A DNA stretch of 64,000 nt from Balanoglossus misakiensis (Eukaryota; Hemichordata), in assembly GCA_040954595.2 (NCBI GenBank), contig CM082583.2, positions 8,618,001-8,682,000 of the forward strand, given 5' to 3'. Shown here piece by piece: positions 12,601 to 27,600 of the stretch. Numbering within the stretch: the first letter of the stretch is position 1; the number at the start of each line of letters is the position of its first letter. The notes beneath the pieces are model-generated. The model saw nothing but the letters and a program-made list of their open reading frames with translations, was not told where the DNA came from and did no database searches. The translations under genes and the position numbers were made by a program.

Positions 12601-15600
12601 AATAGTATTATTTTGCAAACATATGTGTTGAAATAATTATGCTTGGAACAAACAGATGTTGAGAATATACCAATGTGGCAAGATCATGAAATAGTCGAGG
12701 TCTGTGAAAAGGGTCAAAGGTTAGCAACGTTAAAGGTCAAAGGTTGCAGGTGTCGGGAACAAGACCGACAATAATTGCACAGCGAGTGTATCTGGACGGA
12801 GAAATAGCAGTCGCAGGCAAGAAGTGACTTCTTGGGGCAGTTTGATGGGAAGGCAGTTTGCGTTGACAGAGAGACTGATTGGTGTGGACGTTAATAGGCA
12901 GCTTATTCCGTGAAGCATTTTTGAAAATCTTTCAACAGGAGGTAAATTGCATTTGCCGTAAGTGAGGAGATGGGAAAATTGAAGTCTGTTGTCTTGAAGA
13001 GCTGTTGAATGTGTGGATGGGGACATCCATGTGCAAATTGGATGGATTGGTTTATTTTAGGGTCGTGTTTTTTTTTTCCATGTGGAAACAAAAACATACC
13101 TGACACTTGCTTGGTTGTTTGAAGTATTTTTGATATGTGGCTGTATAATGAGTCAAGGTGATGACAACTGAAGGAAGATGGAAGTTGGAACAAATGCAGG
13201 AGTTATTATATGGAACGGTCGCCAGAAGGAAATATATGAACATTGGCTGTGTGCAGAGATTGTAGTGACAGCTGGCTGTAAATTCCGTAAAAACGGAATA
13301 AATAGATTCATGTTTTGCCACTCCATTGCATATTTCACCATAAAGTATATGATTTTAGAGCAAGGGTCATAAACTCAACAATGTAGCTTACTGTAAACTG
13401 ACAAACAGACGAAGATTTTAGTTTTTTTGAAATATGTGTGAAATTTTGACTGAAGCGGTGTCGGAAAAGAGTTACTATAGCATAGATACGGTCGGCATCC
13501 ACTGACGTGGGTTTAAGAGATTACGGTTCAATCCTATTGATGTCCACAAAACCAAGGATTAACTTATCCCCCATCGCTGCATTGTCATGAAATGGTTTAG
13601 AGCAGATTTACAAAGATAATTCCTGTGGAATTGGGTCCTCACTGGCATTCAGTCAAACAAGACTAGAATTTTTAGTGTTGGGATTTATTCTTTCTGCTTC
13701 TTTTAAACGCAAAATTCTAGCGAGACAAATGCAATTTTAATACCATGTTGATATAAATTCGCGAATATTTCCGCTACAAAACTATTGTGAATTATGTGTA
13801 TATTATGACTATATTTGCAAAGTTGAAATTAAACAATGCTTGTACGTGTGGGACTTTGTTTTGGGCTCTGAGTTTATAATGTCAACCTCTGTACTCGCAT
13901 ACTCAGTAATTCGGTGGAATGTTTAATATAGCTGACATTTCTTAGCTGTCTATTTTGTGGGTTTGTGTGGATAACTGAGAAAGTCGTTAACAAATCCCGC
14001 CTGGACTTCTGTGGGCAGCGTGTGTACTCTCAGACCTGTCAGAGTAAAGACTCGTCAGTAATTTCAACTTAATCACAGGTGATAAGGTCAGCACTCTCTT
14101 GTCGCTGGAAATTTGCGTTGTGGTTGTTCAGAGCTTCTCCTGTCTGTCACGTCGCCATCTGCATCAGCGACGTGTCTTGCGCGTCTCTCTTCCAGCGCTC
14201 GCAGATCGAAGATGCGTTAATTGGTCCATTTTGCACGCACTCTTGTACGTACGCCTTGTCTTGCCCTGCACCACAAAAGGAAATATGAACAGAGATATAA
14301 AAAAAAGAAGAAGAGAAATCCATTGATCAATCGTCACTTAATCGCAAATCAGGAGTCTGAAACGCATACCATGAAAGCCTAACAATGCTACGATTGATTG
14401 CGAAGCCCAGTGAGCATGGCAGATGGCTTCTGAATGGATTGGTTGCCATGGAAATGTTTGGATTCCACTGGAGACAGCCTGGAATTTCCTTCCACTGAAT
14501 GGGTGCCATGGTAGACTTTCGTGTTTTATATTTCCAACCGTATGTTGTTGATTCATGCTACTTTAGGATTGTTATCTGAGTGTTATCAAATAAACTTTCC
14601 GGTAAATTTTCTTAATCCACAACAATAAGGTACACTTGCTGTGATTGTTAGATGTTGTACGGTACTTTTGTTCCATTTGTCATTCTTGTTGTACTCCAGC
14701 ATCATCACCATTATTGTTCAGACGTGATTTTGTGTAGTTTTCTCCACTTGGAGCCACGGTGTCGTGCTGGGAAATCAGACGGCGACCAATCAGGAAATTT
14801 GGGATGAGGCCGAGAGTACCTGCCGATGTAATTGGCACGGTTACTCTCCGAAATGGTCGATAAACACCACGCATTCAGTTTTAATGTCTGCCGATTTTAA
14901 TCAGAGCAGGCAGGGACCTCTTACCCAACACCTCAAATGTCAGTTGATGGCTGAATTGACTGTTGATTGCCACAGTCACTGTTTCAGATTGCTGTGGTCT
15001 GACGTGGTGCTTCAGAAGTTAATTTGTGCTAGTGTTCTAGATCCAGACCTACAGAATAATTGTCACATTTTTGTAGATGCAGATACAAGGTGTGTGTACG
15101 CGCAGGGTTTTTCGTGCGACATTTTAAATCGGAAGTACTAATACATTTGAGTCATTTTTCGCCCCATTTTAGGAGCAAAGTGACCAGAACTTGTTTTATT
15201 TATAAATATTCAGCTAAAAGATTGTGGTCAGGAAGTAGAGTGTTAAAAGTTGCCAAAGGTCATAGGTCAACCAATAGGACATGTTCATCATGTACATTCG
15301 TAAAGGCAATTCCCAGAACAGGCATATTTAAAGGTATTAGCAAAACAGGACAAAGTAGCTTAAATTGCCGATCATTACAGATTTATATATGGGTGTCCCC
15401 AGGGAGAAATGCCTAAATATGTACATTTATAATACCCTGGATTCCTATTAGCCATAAATATAAAATGGTATTTCAGCTTGTATTCTAAAAATATGAAAAT
15501 AGTATACGAGCTTAAATTGTCAAATCACTCAGTGAGGAAATAATTACTACTGCCTAATCTACTTGGAAAAGGAAATGGTCTCTTCCTATGCATAAAGACG

Positions 15601-18600
15601 GACATTTCAAGGTATCTGCAGTACAGCTGCAGGCTTTGTGATAAAAACCATAGATTACCATGTCTGTATAGAGCCTGGCTATATTTTTTTTTACCTTTTT
15701 GTCATTCCATTTGAACTCAGCTTGTAAATTATCTTCTTCTCTGAGAATCTATTTCCAGATGTTAGCAATACCGTGCAAGGATACTGAAACCAGGTGTGAC
15801 GAGTCTGCGGTGGACAGATGAGACCGAAATAAAAAGAACTGTCTTGAATGTATTTGATGGTTTCTCTTACTTAAATATGCAGATGCGTTTGATCTTTTGA
15901 AGCGCCGCATTTCTTACTCGTTTGTAGAGGCTAAATCCCTTTGTAGGAGAGATCTCGCTCTTTGAATTGAATCTTCCAATAGAGCAAACCTGAGATGTCA
16001 GTTTTCTGTGTTGGCCTATGCTTCAATTTTCCATGACCCTGTGAAGGTGTCATTGAGTGCTGTCACTCCGAGTGCATTTTTACGATAATTCTCAGTTCGA
16101 CCCACTCTCGTTTTGTTAAAAGGTGGACACACATGTCAAGTACATAGTTGAAGTGGAAGAGTGCGTTCGACGCACCCTACTTCTGGCAAGTTGCGCTTCA
16201 TCAAGGCTATGCTGAGTATATTGTATGTTGGCCAGATTCCACAATTGGTATAATGTTCTCTGGAGATAAGAATACTCAAAGCTGGGCAGTGTCTATACGA
16301 AAATCAATCAAACAGGCTCAAAATGGAGTGTGTATTTAACTTTCTTCTTACCATGTCTGTTGAAATTGTATTGATTAAATGTGTGACTAAACTTCCGGCT
16401 TCGAGACCCATTTTGGAATAGTCAGTACACTGGTGTCAGCAAACACGAACTTAAGACTCTTTTCACTGCAAGTCTCGTGTATGTGAGGAAATATTTCCGA
16501 AGGTTGAAACTGTTTATTTTTGTAAGATGTTCTAAGGTGCAGCTGCCACACTAAAATGTACAGCTTTCCCCATTTTTCCTCGCATGCTCCATGTCTACTT
16601 GGTCCATCCAACAGGAATTTTAGTTGGTGTGGCCCTGTCACTTGACTGACTTGTCTCTCAAGAAGTGCTTCCACAAGACACTAAGATGGTTCATCCATCC
16701 GTGTAGAGTAGAGGCTGGGTGTAAAGGTGCAGACGTTGCGAAGAAAAAGTTTAATTAGAGTTGAGAACGGACTGGCTTGGCTTGGCTCTCTTGGAACATG
16801 GAGAGCGCGCCTCAGAGTGGGAGGGGTCATTGTCTTATCTTTGCGAGCATCCTCATTGCTGTTCTTTGATACCGTGTGAAATCCACGTAATTGTTTCAGG
16901 GGCATTATCTCAACTTCTCAACCATGGCTGATAATCACTGTCAGTTTGTCCATAGACAGTAGACTACTGTCTATGCTTGAATCGAGAGTAATTATTATAC
17001 ATGTGGGTTTCTTTCTGCAAGTAAAGTATTGATTGACAACGTGACCTTTAACCTCCACAAGTGGATTATGGGCAGTACTTTCCCCACTGGACGTGAGACC
17101 CAGTCGCTGTGAGATCCCGAGAACATCTCAAAAACTCCTTGGTTACCTGTTATCCTAATTGCTGGCAATCGCAAAGTCTGCTTCTGTACGTGACAGAACA
17201 AGACAATTTGCTGCTGTGACGTCAGAAATTAAAAGATTTTCAAAGAAAAAAGATGGAGTCAACTCTGCGTGAATAATGTGATTCTCTCACATCATCACTG
17301 CGTTGATCTTTGAAATCTCCTCTTGCTCCGTTTTTTTTTATGAATGATGTGTTCTGCATGGCAAGATGGTACTTACGGCTGTAAACGAAGTGGGTAAAAA
17401 GTGTAAGCACAAAATCTACATCTGTGCATGCAATTTTGAGTGTATCAAGCACTTGGTTATAAACCATCACAGAGGGACATCAACATTCATGGCATGTGCC
17501 AACTCTTGCCTGCCTTGTCATAAAAATTAAGTCAGGAGATTTTCTTCTCTCTCGGGTCGTGATCGCGTTTTCTCGCAAAGTGAGAGAGTGTGTCTGTTGT
17601 TTCCTTGGTCTCAGTGAGAAAAATATGCTGAAAATGTCAGTGTTTTTGGACTGAGTATGACAAGCGAAGGTTGTTGGGTACCGTGACAGTTAAAGTCTTT
17701 TTTTTCAAGTTTGAAGTTCATGATAAAGTGCGTATTGAAAGTCATTCCTTGACGGTAGATGTATTATGGACGCTGTGCACAACCGTTCATGCATGAAGTT
17801 TGTGATTTCTGTATTTGCCATCATTTACACAGCAAACACTCACACAACGAGAATCAACATCAATGGGTGGGTACTTCTGTGATATGTTTTCACAGAACAT
17901 CTATCAGCACACTGTGACAGACCCCCTCCCCCCCAACAGCTCCACATGGCTCAGCCGTATCAGTTTAACGTTATCCCGTACGCAGAGAATTAAGCCGCCT
18001 TGCGCGCCCCTTTTTTTATCGTCCTCACGGTATCGCGTCACCCGAGATCAGATTGAGTCCCCTTCACTGCGCTAATAGTGCGCCTTTAACAGCTCCTGTG
18101 TCGAGGCAGCGAACGCGATAATCGGCGAAAATGAATTGAGAACAGCGAACTCGTGATTGAGATGTCTGGAGAGATGTGTGTCTCCCGCGTGACTCATCCT
18201 ATTACCATCCAATATCAATGCTACGCCTATCCTGAAACCGTATGCCCAGCATAATAGTCTAATCAAAAGAAGCACACCGCACTTTGCACAGTTCCACACA
18301 AATCATTCCTTCGCCCAGGTGGGAGTCAACCAATACATCGTTCAAATTCTTGAATATCTTTTTGTCCAGCTTTGGAAATTTTAACTTTTGAAATTTTATT
18401 CTGAATCTCAATGGTCAAATGTGTACTGTTTCAAGTAGATGTAGAAGAAGGGTTCTGAAATCGGTGAACAAACCTAGTACTAGGACATACTTTAGCATCA
18501 TGCTGAGATGATTTTCTCTTGCCTTGAGTTGAAGTTGTATTTTGTGTGCGCCAACCTGTGAATCAATCAAAGGGATTTCTCTGCCCGTGTTTACATAGCT

Positions 18601-21600
18601 CTACACAAATCAAGATGAATTCCAACCTCCCAGACGCTGCAGATCCCTCTGCTCACCTGAACTGTATTCGCTTAAGCATGTCTTATTTTTTCAGGTCGCC
18701 GAGTATTGAAATAAATGTTGACTGATGTGTCACAAAGGTTGACCTACTAAAAGTAAATCCATGTGAAATTGAGGTGAATGCTGTACACTCGCCATAGCTG
18801 GGGTGTCTGGAAAGGGGGGGAGGCTTCAGTTCGGGATTTGTTCGACGTTCTTGCGCTTGCGCGTTCCGTAAAACACATGCAGAGATATTCTGCAGGGTTA
18901 CGCTACCCATTAGCAAGACATGCAATATTTTTAGTTCGCAATACAACAGGGATTTTCTAGAGTGATTGGAATGGAAGGTTGGGTCAGTTTGCCATTTTCC
19001 CTTTAATGCAAAACCACGCCTTTAAATTCCCTGTGTAAATTAATTTGAAACGAGAACTGATGTTGTTGCAATTGTACAGTGCAGTGCAGTCTCATTGTGG
19101 ACAACATCTTTTACGAGACAACACCATTCTTTTGACAATAGTGTTTAAAATATGACAAGATTATTCAAATAATATAAGTTAGGATGTGCTGAACAAATAC
19201 ATTAAATGCGGAAAAATATTGCCTGATTAGTTCCACTCTTGGCCTGAGAATTTCCAAAAAACCACAGTGTACGTGATTTCGCGCATGCTGTTTTTCAGTT
19301 GCAGTATTGAGTGATGGGTGCATTTGACCGGAGGAGGTTCTCCATAGATTTCCATTTCTGAGACTTTTTCTCAAATTTCTGTCAGTTTCAGCTGTCCTAC
19401 TGAGGCGTACGTACGCCCATATAAAGCAGCGAGCCGGCGTTCTGAGCGTGAGCAGTCAATTTGGCCAAAGGGGGGTTGCATACAAAATTCACAGCTGTTG
19501 TATTACAGCCTCTGAGAGAACAGCAGGGGTCTCAGCATAGCCATGTCACATCACTCCCACAAATTTTTCTTTCCTGAATTAGAAATGAAATACAGATTTT
19601 ATTACATCCTCATAAACGTGTCATTATCAGAACACTCGAGTAAAAGCAAAACTTGAAAGATTTATCAGTTCAGATATTGATATCTGCATCATGTCTACTC
19701 CTCGTGCGTCCGGCAAACATGTTGCCTTTTTTACGGCGCGTCAACCACTTTAAATTGGAAATTGTAATTTCTTGGGGAAGAACGTCGTAAAATAAACATG
19801 ATATTATTACAGAACCTGTGATGGAGCTCACTACTTTGCCATGGCTGAGAGCTAAACAAGGAGACAGATGGAATTAAATGCAAAGACGGATGAAATTTAA
19901 AATTCAATTAAGGTTTTACGTGGGAGGACCACTCGTCACAGTTGTAAAATTTCGAGGGGAATTTATTCTTGTAATCAAGAGCTGTGTGCTGGCAAATCAT
20001 GGGCATGTTATTCATTCTGGAAGTGTTGATATCGGGATAGGTGGGGTGGGGGTTCATGTTCAAAGTCTTGCTGTATTCACTCTCTGAGATAAGCGTAGAA
20101 ATCTCTTTCAGTTGTAACGATGGATATTATACCTTGGTATGATTCAGGATTCCGCTGATCTCAGATAGAAGCTGTCACCGCCTCACGTCTTTCATCCATC
20201 GCACTGTCTGTCCCACTGGTCTTATCTTTACTGCTATTCAGCGGGGACCTTGCTTTATTGATTGCAGGGATAATTCCAAGGCAAACAGCTCAATTAAAAC
20301 GTGTGCAAAAAGATGAAGTCAAGTTTATTGCCCGTGGCGGCTGCCCCTGAAAGTTGTAAAAAACGAACTGCCTTGCGTGTTGAGAAAGTTGTAAATTCAG
20401 TGACGACAACTGGCTTTGTTGGGCCTTGAAAGGTAAATCACGACTTGGAAAGAGATATGAACTGCTTTGTCGTGTTCAAGATGTCTCCCCCCCACCCTCA
20501 GGCAAGATGCTGGACATACATCATATGACTCATTATATTATAAGAGCAGTTTTTACTTACAATAATTTTACACGCCATCATTTTTAACTTCCTGTAAATC
20601 TTATAGTGGTAAAAGAGTTCCACAAGAAGCAGGCTTTTATTAAAAATGGAAGTTCCCTGTAATAGCGTTTCTTAAAGAAACCGACTCAGAGAGTCCAAAC
20701 AAAGGCAATAGTCGATGATAGAACCAAGCTGTAAAGATCAAGTGGAGCTTTTGAGATTGTATGGTTACTGGTTTTTGATACCCATGTGGGCGTTTCATGC
20801 AAGATTTGTACTAGAAATCATTATACTTTAATGCAGTTCGTAGAAATCTCTAGAATTAGCCAATAAACTCAGTGAAGGGCCCGTGCTAGATAATCTAAAA
20901 GTCAGTTCTGTGAATCCCAATCTTTGAATTCCAGTTACTGTGAACTTGAAAAATTGAGGACAGAACTCCAACTGTCGTACTCTCGACTGTGTGTCTGGGA
21001 TGTGGCTGCCAGCTTGATACTTCGCCTAGAGAATAGATTTCTTGACTCATTAGGGGATGTGCAGTTTGAATTCGCCCTTGTTTCAGTCACGCTGCTGTCG
21101 TCGTCGTGCTTTTGGAGAGGTGCTTCCAGTTCACTTGCGATTTATGCAAATGAGGGAATCGGGCAGAGTTCGTCTGAGACACTTTGTGCTCCAGTGAAAA
21201 ACGTCTCTCCCAGAACCTTCAGGCTGATCACGGAACACGCACCATTTGATGTGCTGTGTCCCCAATTCTGAAGGAACATGCAGTTTTCAGTGTCTCTGCA
21301 GTTGCATGCGGGGTGCCTATCTGTCGGCGTAGATTTTTTTTTCATCATTTGACTAACATACATGTATGGTATTTCCTACAGGGACAAAGGCTGTTAAGAT
21401 ACAGTTTAAAACTTATTCTGTGAATTCTGCATTCTACAAATATGTAGAAAGACAGCAAAAATGCAAACTGATTTTAACTATGAAGGTGCTGCTCATAATT
21501 TTTTTTTGAACAACCCTACAAGTCCAGTTTGACTGTTATTTGTACGGCTGCATTAATAAGTTATTGCAGTGCATGTAGTTTGTGGAATGGTCTGATTAGC

Positions 21601-24600
21601 TTCAAGAACAGGAACCGGCTTTCTTTCAATTTCTGTGCGAAGAGATTAAAATCTTGTACGGTTTCGTTAATTTGAACCGGTATGCCATCCATGTGGGGCT
21701 TTCCAATTTGATTAAATGAAATTGCGTTGATGGTCGCCTGTTTAAAGGGTGGTCAGTTTCAATTTGTCTCATTCAGAAAAGAACAAGATTTGTTTCCTTG
21801 GGGGGGGGGGGGGGGGTGGGAGTTTCAGGGACGCAGTTCTCTGAAGGGAGGGGGGAGGGGGGAGGGGGTTCAGAATAACTTAAGCATGTCACTCCCAACA
21901 GAGAGTACACCTTGTGGCAGTCGGGAATATTCCCCTTCTGAAAGATTTCCCATGATGTCACAGCAAACGTGTATTCGATTTAGTTCGGTGCCAGCGCGAT
22001 TTACTGCCATCGCGTGCTTGTCGCGGCCAGATAACAACGGAAAAATGATGGAAGCCTCAGAAATCAACATTGATGCTGCCGGGGAGTGAGTTTGTTTGTT
22101 CCATAATGCAGCGTAGCGTATCGCTACCATCAATCAATAGAAATTGGTTGGCTCCTTGCATCCCTGTAGCTACGAATGATTCAGTGGTGGTTTTTTTACC
22201 GCACTCTACCGAGCGACGCCGTAGATCACATCAACACGTGTTGTTTCCCACCAATCTCCAAAGTCAGTCAACAATTTTTAAGTAACGGTGATTTGTTTTG
22301 TGCCTCGAAAAATCAATAAAAACGCAGTCATCAGAAATTTTTCTCATGGCAACATTTTGTTAGAATACATCGCTGTCAATCTTTTCATGAATAATAACCG
22401 TATACCAGTGGACAATAACAGAACTTCACTCACCCATCCTGAAAACCGTTTTGAATATGGTTGAGAAGTGGCAAATTACCCACAGAGTGGAGAAATCATA
22501 TGATTAGGCAGAATTTTCAGAAAAATTCCGGAGATGCTACAAGAAAACGAGATCGCGTAGAGACGAGAGGACCACTTTGTGGCTAGTCAGCATTTACCAT
22601 AAACAACGAAGAAACGTGTTGAACGATGAAACAAGTTGCCTTAAGAAAAAAATTCAAAGTAGCGGATGTTTTGTCAAGCCTCCAGCCACTGTGCTGGGGC
22701 CCTTATCTTTGATTCTGATAATATCTCATTTAGAAAACCGTGTGTGAGTTCCCAAATCAAAATTTGTTGTCTGAGAACAAGTCAGTGTGTGAAGGATTTC
22801 ACCTCGACTGACTGTGCACTGAATTATAAATGTTTATGTAATCTGTGCCCGGCAGACAGCAGTATAGAATTCATCAAGTTGTTGGATTTTCTGAGACTCG
22901 GGGAAATATTAATATTCAAGTAAGGTAACTTTGACGTGAGATGTCTTTATCATATTTTGTCCCCTTTGGTAATGTGTTGTTTATACTGCACTCTCGATGT
23001 GATTTTAGAATCTGGTCATTTCATATTGGCACAGGCGATATTGCATGTCCAATAAATCCAAACTGAATTCAAATTAAGCAGTCTGATGCTACATGTAATT
23101 TGAAGCAAAAGTTTTCAGTGCGGTTATTTTCAGCTACGCCTTCCAGTTTATATTTAATATTTGGTCAACGTAAACGTATTATCACATGTGTTAATCCCAG
23201 ATTCATGCTCAGTGATCTCCGTTATTATTCCAAGGGATAGACAGAGCTTTCTTTCAGGGATCATTTGTAGATATTCAGACTTGGTCATGCGAAGTTTTGT
23301 CGATATTATCCTACATGTATCTTTGCATTTGTGTAATCTGCCCCATGATAAGGACAGTCTCTTTACGAGCATACGCTGTCTTATCACCCTAAGTGGCATC
23401 CGAAGTAAAGGTTTATTGGCAGTTTCGTATATTGTATACTGACGAAAAGAATGTATTATTTCATTTGAAAACCAAAGCAAGCACACACAAAAATAGATGG
23501 TAGATTCTGACCCCACGAAGTATGAAGAACGTTTGATTTTTCCTGCCTTTTCACTCTTATGGCAGATTTGTTGCGCGTAAAAGAGGGGATTTGATGCGTC
23601 AGATCTCAGCTTTATTCGTAATTTTCAATCTTGCACTAGGCACAGGTGTGTGAGTGGGCATTGATTGAAAACGAGAGATATTTGCGGCATCTGCAAGGGT
23701 TGGGGCTTCCCGTTTCTGAGAATGTGATGCGGAAAAGGGATTCGGTGTCGGCACACTTCAAGGAGACCATGGAGAGACCTTCAGGTTCACAGTAGGAACA
23801 TCTGACTATGAAAGAAATGATAACAGCATGGTCGAACGAACGGTAATATTGACCCAAGGGGGGACTATCAGTGGAGATCATCCACAGTGAAACTTCTTGA
23901 GAATTCTTTTTTTTGTGTGGAAGAGATAGATACACGGATGGAACTCTCTTTGCTTTAGTTCTGCCGCTTTGCGATCACTCACCCCCGACCCCGCTTTCTC
24001 TCACTGCACACGCTTTTCCTCGCTGAAATTACACCGACATTATTTTTGCGGTGGTGCATATCGCAAATAATTGATGAAGCAATCATCAGCGGTTGATGTG
24101 TAGGTGATCTGGCAGCCGCCATTGATCAGAGTATGATGTTTAATCGCATAGACCGACGTCGGAAGGTTATTTAACGAAATTTGCTGCATTTTCATAATTT
24201 GAGTAATCAGGTGGAGGATGTGGAGAAATTGGCAATATGGAAAAAAAATAACCGAGCTCCCACTGTTGGGGTACGTTTAGTTGATGAAGATATTCTGATT
24301 GATCAAACTGTGGCCCAGGAGTAAAGGTGTGATGCTACGGAACTAATTGGAATATATTCCTGAGTGTGTGCGGTGGTATCACTTAATAATTGTTCAATGA
24401 TAGACTTGTATATGTATGTGTGTGTGATGGGTGAAATCGGTTGTCTATGGACAAGACCAACTGTAGTATTTTCGTGCTGCTTGTCCAAAAGGAAATGTTT
24501 TATATCAGTGAATATTACAGTACCTATGAAGTATGAATTCTGGGATCTTGTAATAAGAATTTATATTGCTATTTTGAGATATTCTTCGTGAAAATGTTGT

Positions 24601-27600
24601 TTAAACGTAGATATTTTGAGACTGTTGAGTACTGAATGTAGCTGTTGTTAGTGTAGAAACTGCAATGAAAGCCTCCAAGGGGTAGCTTGAAATTATATTA
24701 CCATACGTGAAAATTAATGCATCTTTCACAGCAGGTGCATAAAGAGGTATGGGGCTGACACTTTTCATGAGCAATTAACGGAAAACAAATTTGAAGGCAG
24801 TATCATTTTAACACGCTTTTGGCCATATTTGATAGTTGTACTACAACAGATGTGTAATTTGGTGCATTGGTTATGAGTTTTCCATTAGTTTCGACGGCCA
24901 GTTTCCTTTAACATGGGACTACATGGTGAATATTCAACGACAAAATTATCAGTGTTGGTTTTTTTCCCTTAAACTTTGTAGACATATATTCTATTCCTGT
25001 TACTGCTCTGCCGTGGGTTATTAAATTCTGATCTTAAGATTATCGAAAATGAAATCTTTCCAAATGTCATTAACTCCCATATGAATTATGTACATTTAGC
25101 TGTTCTAGCGATTAATAGATTTTTTTCAATCTTTAAGTTGTCTGCTGGTTGTTCTCTTGGACTGAATTATTCCATTTTTTTCATTGATGTACATTTGTTT
25201 ACAAGGTCGATGATGCAGATTGCCATCAGCGTCATTATTTAATACGGAATTTCCGAAAGGGATCAGAAAGTATTAGGAAAGCAAAGTCCTTGTATTTCAA
25301 GTATCAATAATGTTGATGAGGTTTATGCGTAATGCACATTGGAATGGATAATATGTTAAAATCTGCGGCAATATGCAAATTGCTTGACAACTCTATACCC
25401 GTAGCAAATATGGACGATCAGATGTAATCTTGCTCTCTGAATTCATGTATGATTTCTGTATGGATTTTGCAAATTCCAAGTGTAGTTGATAGTGATTTAT
25501 AAGTAGGAGACTTTCCAAGGTGATTTTGTTTTTGCTGAGTAGACGTCGTGTACATAATGGATCGATTATGGTGATCTGTGGCAGTGTTCTGTGGCTGTGG
25601 AACAGGATGTTGCTTTTTTTATGAAAAATAAAATGTCTCAGTGCTCCTGCATAGAACAGCGTTAAATATCAAAGCTTGGAAGACAGCCATGAGGAGGTAT
25701 ACCCTCAGTGTTAAAAGGAAACTTGTGTTTGGCTCTAAGTGGTGTGCAGTTGCCTACTTACTGACGTCGGTTGTTTTAAAGAGAAAGCTAAATGTTGTTG
25801 GGAGTGTCACTGGGCTTTTAGACCTCCAGCATTTAGGATGCTGTGTAAATACAAGGCAATTAAACGGTAATGCTGGATGTTGAATAAATTGATCATTGTA
25901 GTGAAGTTTACGTCAGACTTCTCCATTTAAGACAGTCTGGGCATGATCCTAAATGCAGTCGGTTCTTTGGCCAGCTGGTGACATATCGGGACAATCTAGT
26001 CTACTTGCAAATCCCCGCCGACTGACTCAGCAAAGGTGCCTTCTGATTGGCTCATTAATCAAAACATTTGAGACACAGCCAGTCTGATTAGTTAATCCCC
26101 CCCTTCCCCCGTCCAATTAGGAAGAGCATTGCGTAAAGATCAGTCACATCTCCACCGCATTTCAGTCTCAACTGCTTGATTGATTTGAGTGTGCATCAAA
26201 TCAGTCATTGTTTCCTCGAAGTAAGTCACGTTTCTTTCGATCTGGTCAATCCCGAGTAAGTTGTGAAAGCTATCATCTATCCGAGAGGACGTTAAAAAAA
26301 GTAGAGTTTGTTCAGCAGCGTTGTGTACCATCACAGACATGTCAACCCAATAATTGAAGTCCCTGTTCGCTTAAAAGAAAACGTACCCGCAGATATATTC
26401 AGCTTGAGACGCGTGAGGTTTCTAAACCATCAATCCCACGTTACTCCCAAGTGGCATTGACATATCAGGTGCGCAGTGTCTGAGTGATTTGCAGAATGGA
26501 AACACTGATAAAAAAACACGACAGAGGAGCCACTTTGTTCTCCTAATAGGGCCTGTCCTGTGCAGCTGCTGATGGGAGAATGATCACTATTTGATACCAG
26601 AGGTGCCAGTGGGTTTATTGCACATATTGATTTTAAAGCCATTTCTATATATACGTCAGATGGCAAATGATGCAAATTATGGCCCTCTGCATTGTTCAGT
26701 AGAATATCCAAACTTAGCTAAAACATTTTTATGTGTATATACAGTTGAGATACATTTATCAAACTGAATATTTCCGTAACCTGTCATCTTGATGGCATAT
26801 GTATTCATATGCAAGATAGATCAAGACATGAGTATGTCATTTAAGAAAATCAGTAACCAATCAGAGTGGATGATGCTGTCATAAGTGTAAAAAATCACTT
26901 TAGCAAGGTCAGTAGTTGAATGCCATTATCACATTTCATAAACTCAAAGTGTTCATGCATGTTTTCATTTCCAAGAAAAGTTTTCGAAATTTTGCAACTT
27001 GTTGGTACAGGAGACTTTGTGAAATGAAGAATGAAATAAAGACATTGATCTGACATCCTACGTATGAGTACTTGGGGATTAATGGCCACTCATTAAGTAG
27101 CAGGATCCGATCAGAGATCGTATTGATCCCAAACCATTATGCGCATCTCCGAGCACATCGTCGTAAAAATTGCCTCTAATCCTACGGGGAGTTACAGCTG
27201 TTCAGACATCCAGATAGCCGATAATTTCCCCCGTGCCTTTCCCGGCGATTCCAGTGTTGACAAAACAAAAGCACACCTGGATTGGTGTTGTTTGCTAGCT
27301 CTCACTGTAATCCCAACAAAAGATGAACGCGCCGATACATCACGTTGCGAGGATTATTCGCTGAGTGAGGAATTCTTGAAGATTTGATCTTCACACGTCT
27401 CTGTGGCTGTTTTATTGTCTCCGTCCGTACCTAATTATTGCACCTTTTTGATCTTTTCTGTTCTGCTTTCAACCTCGCTGTTGTGTGAGCCAAACGTGGC
27501 AAATGAATATTCTGTTCAGTATTAGCGTTTACCTATCATTCTGTGTTTGGAGAAGGAGAAGGTTTCTTCTTGTCTCTAATTCCAATCATTTCTATTTTGA

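Noticed and set aside
13480-13560. Possible tRNA B-box (GGTTCAATCC) near 13526
   Set aside because: No A-box at the right distance and no cloverleaf pairing could be built.
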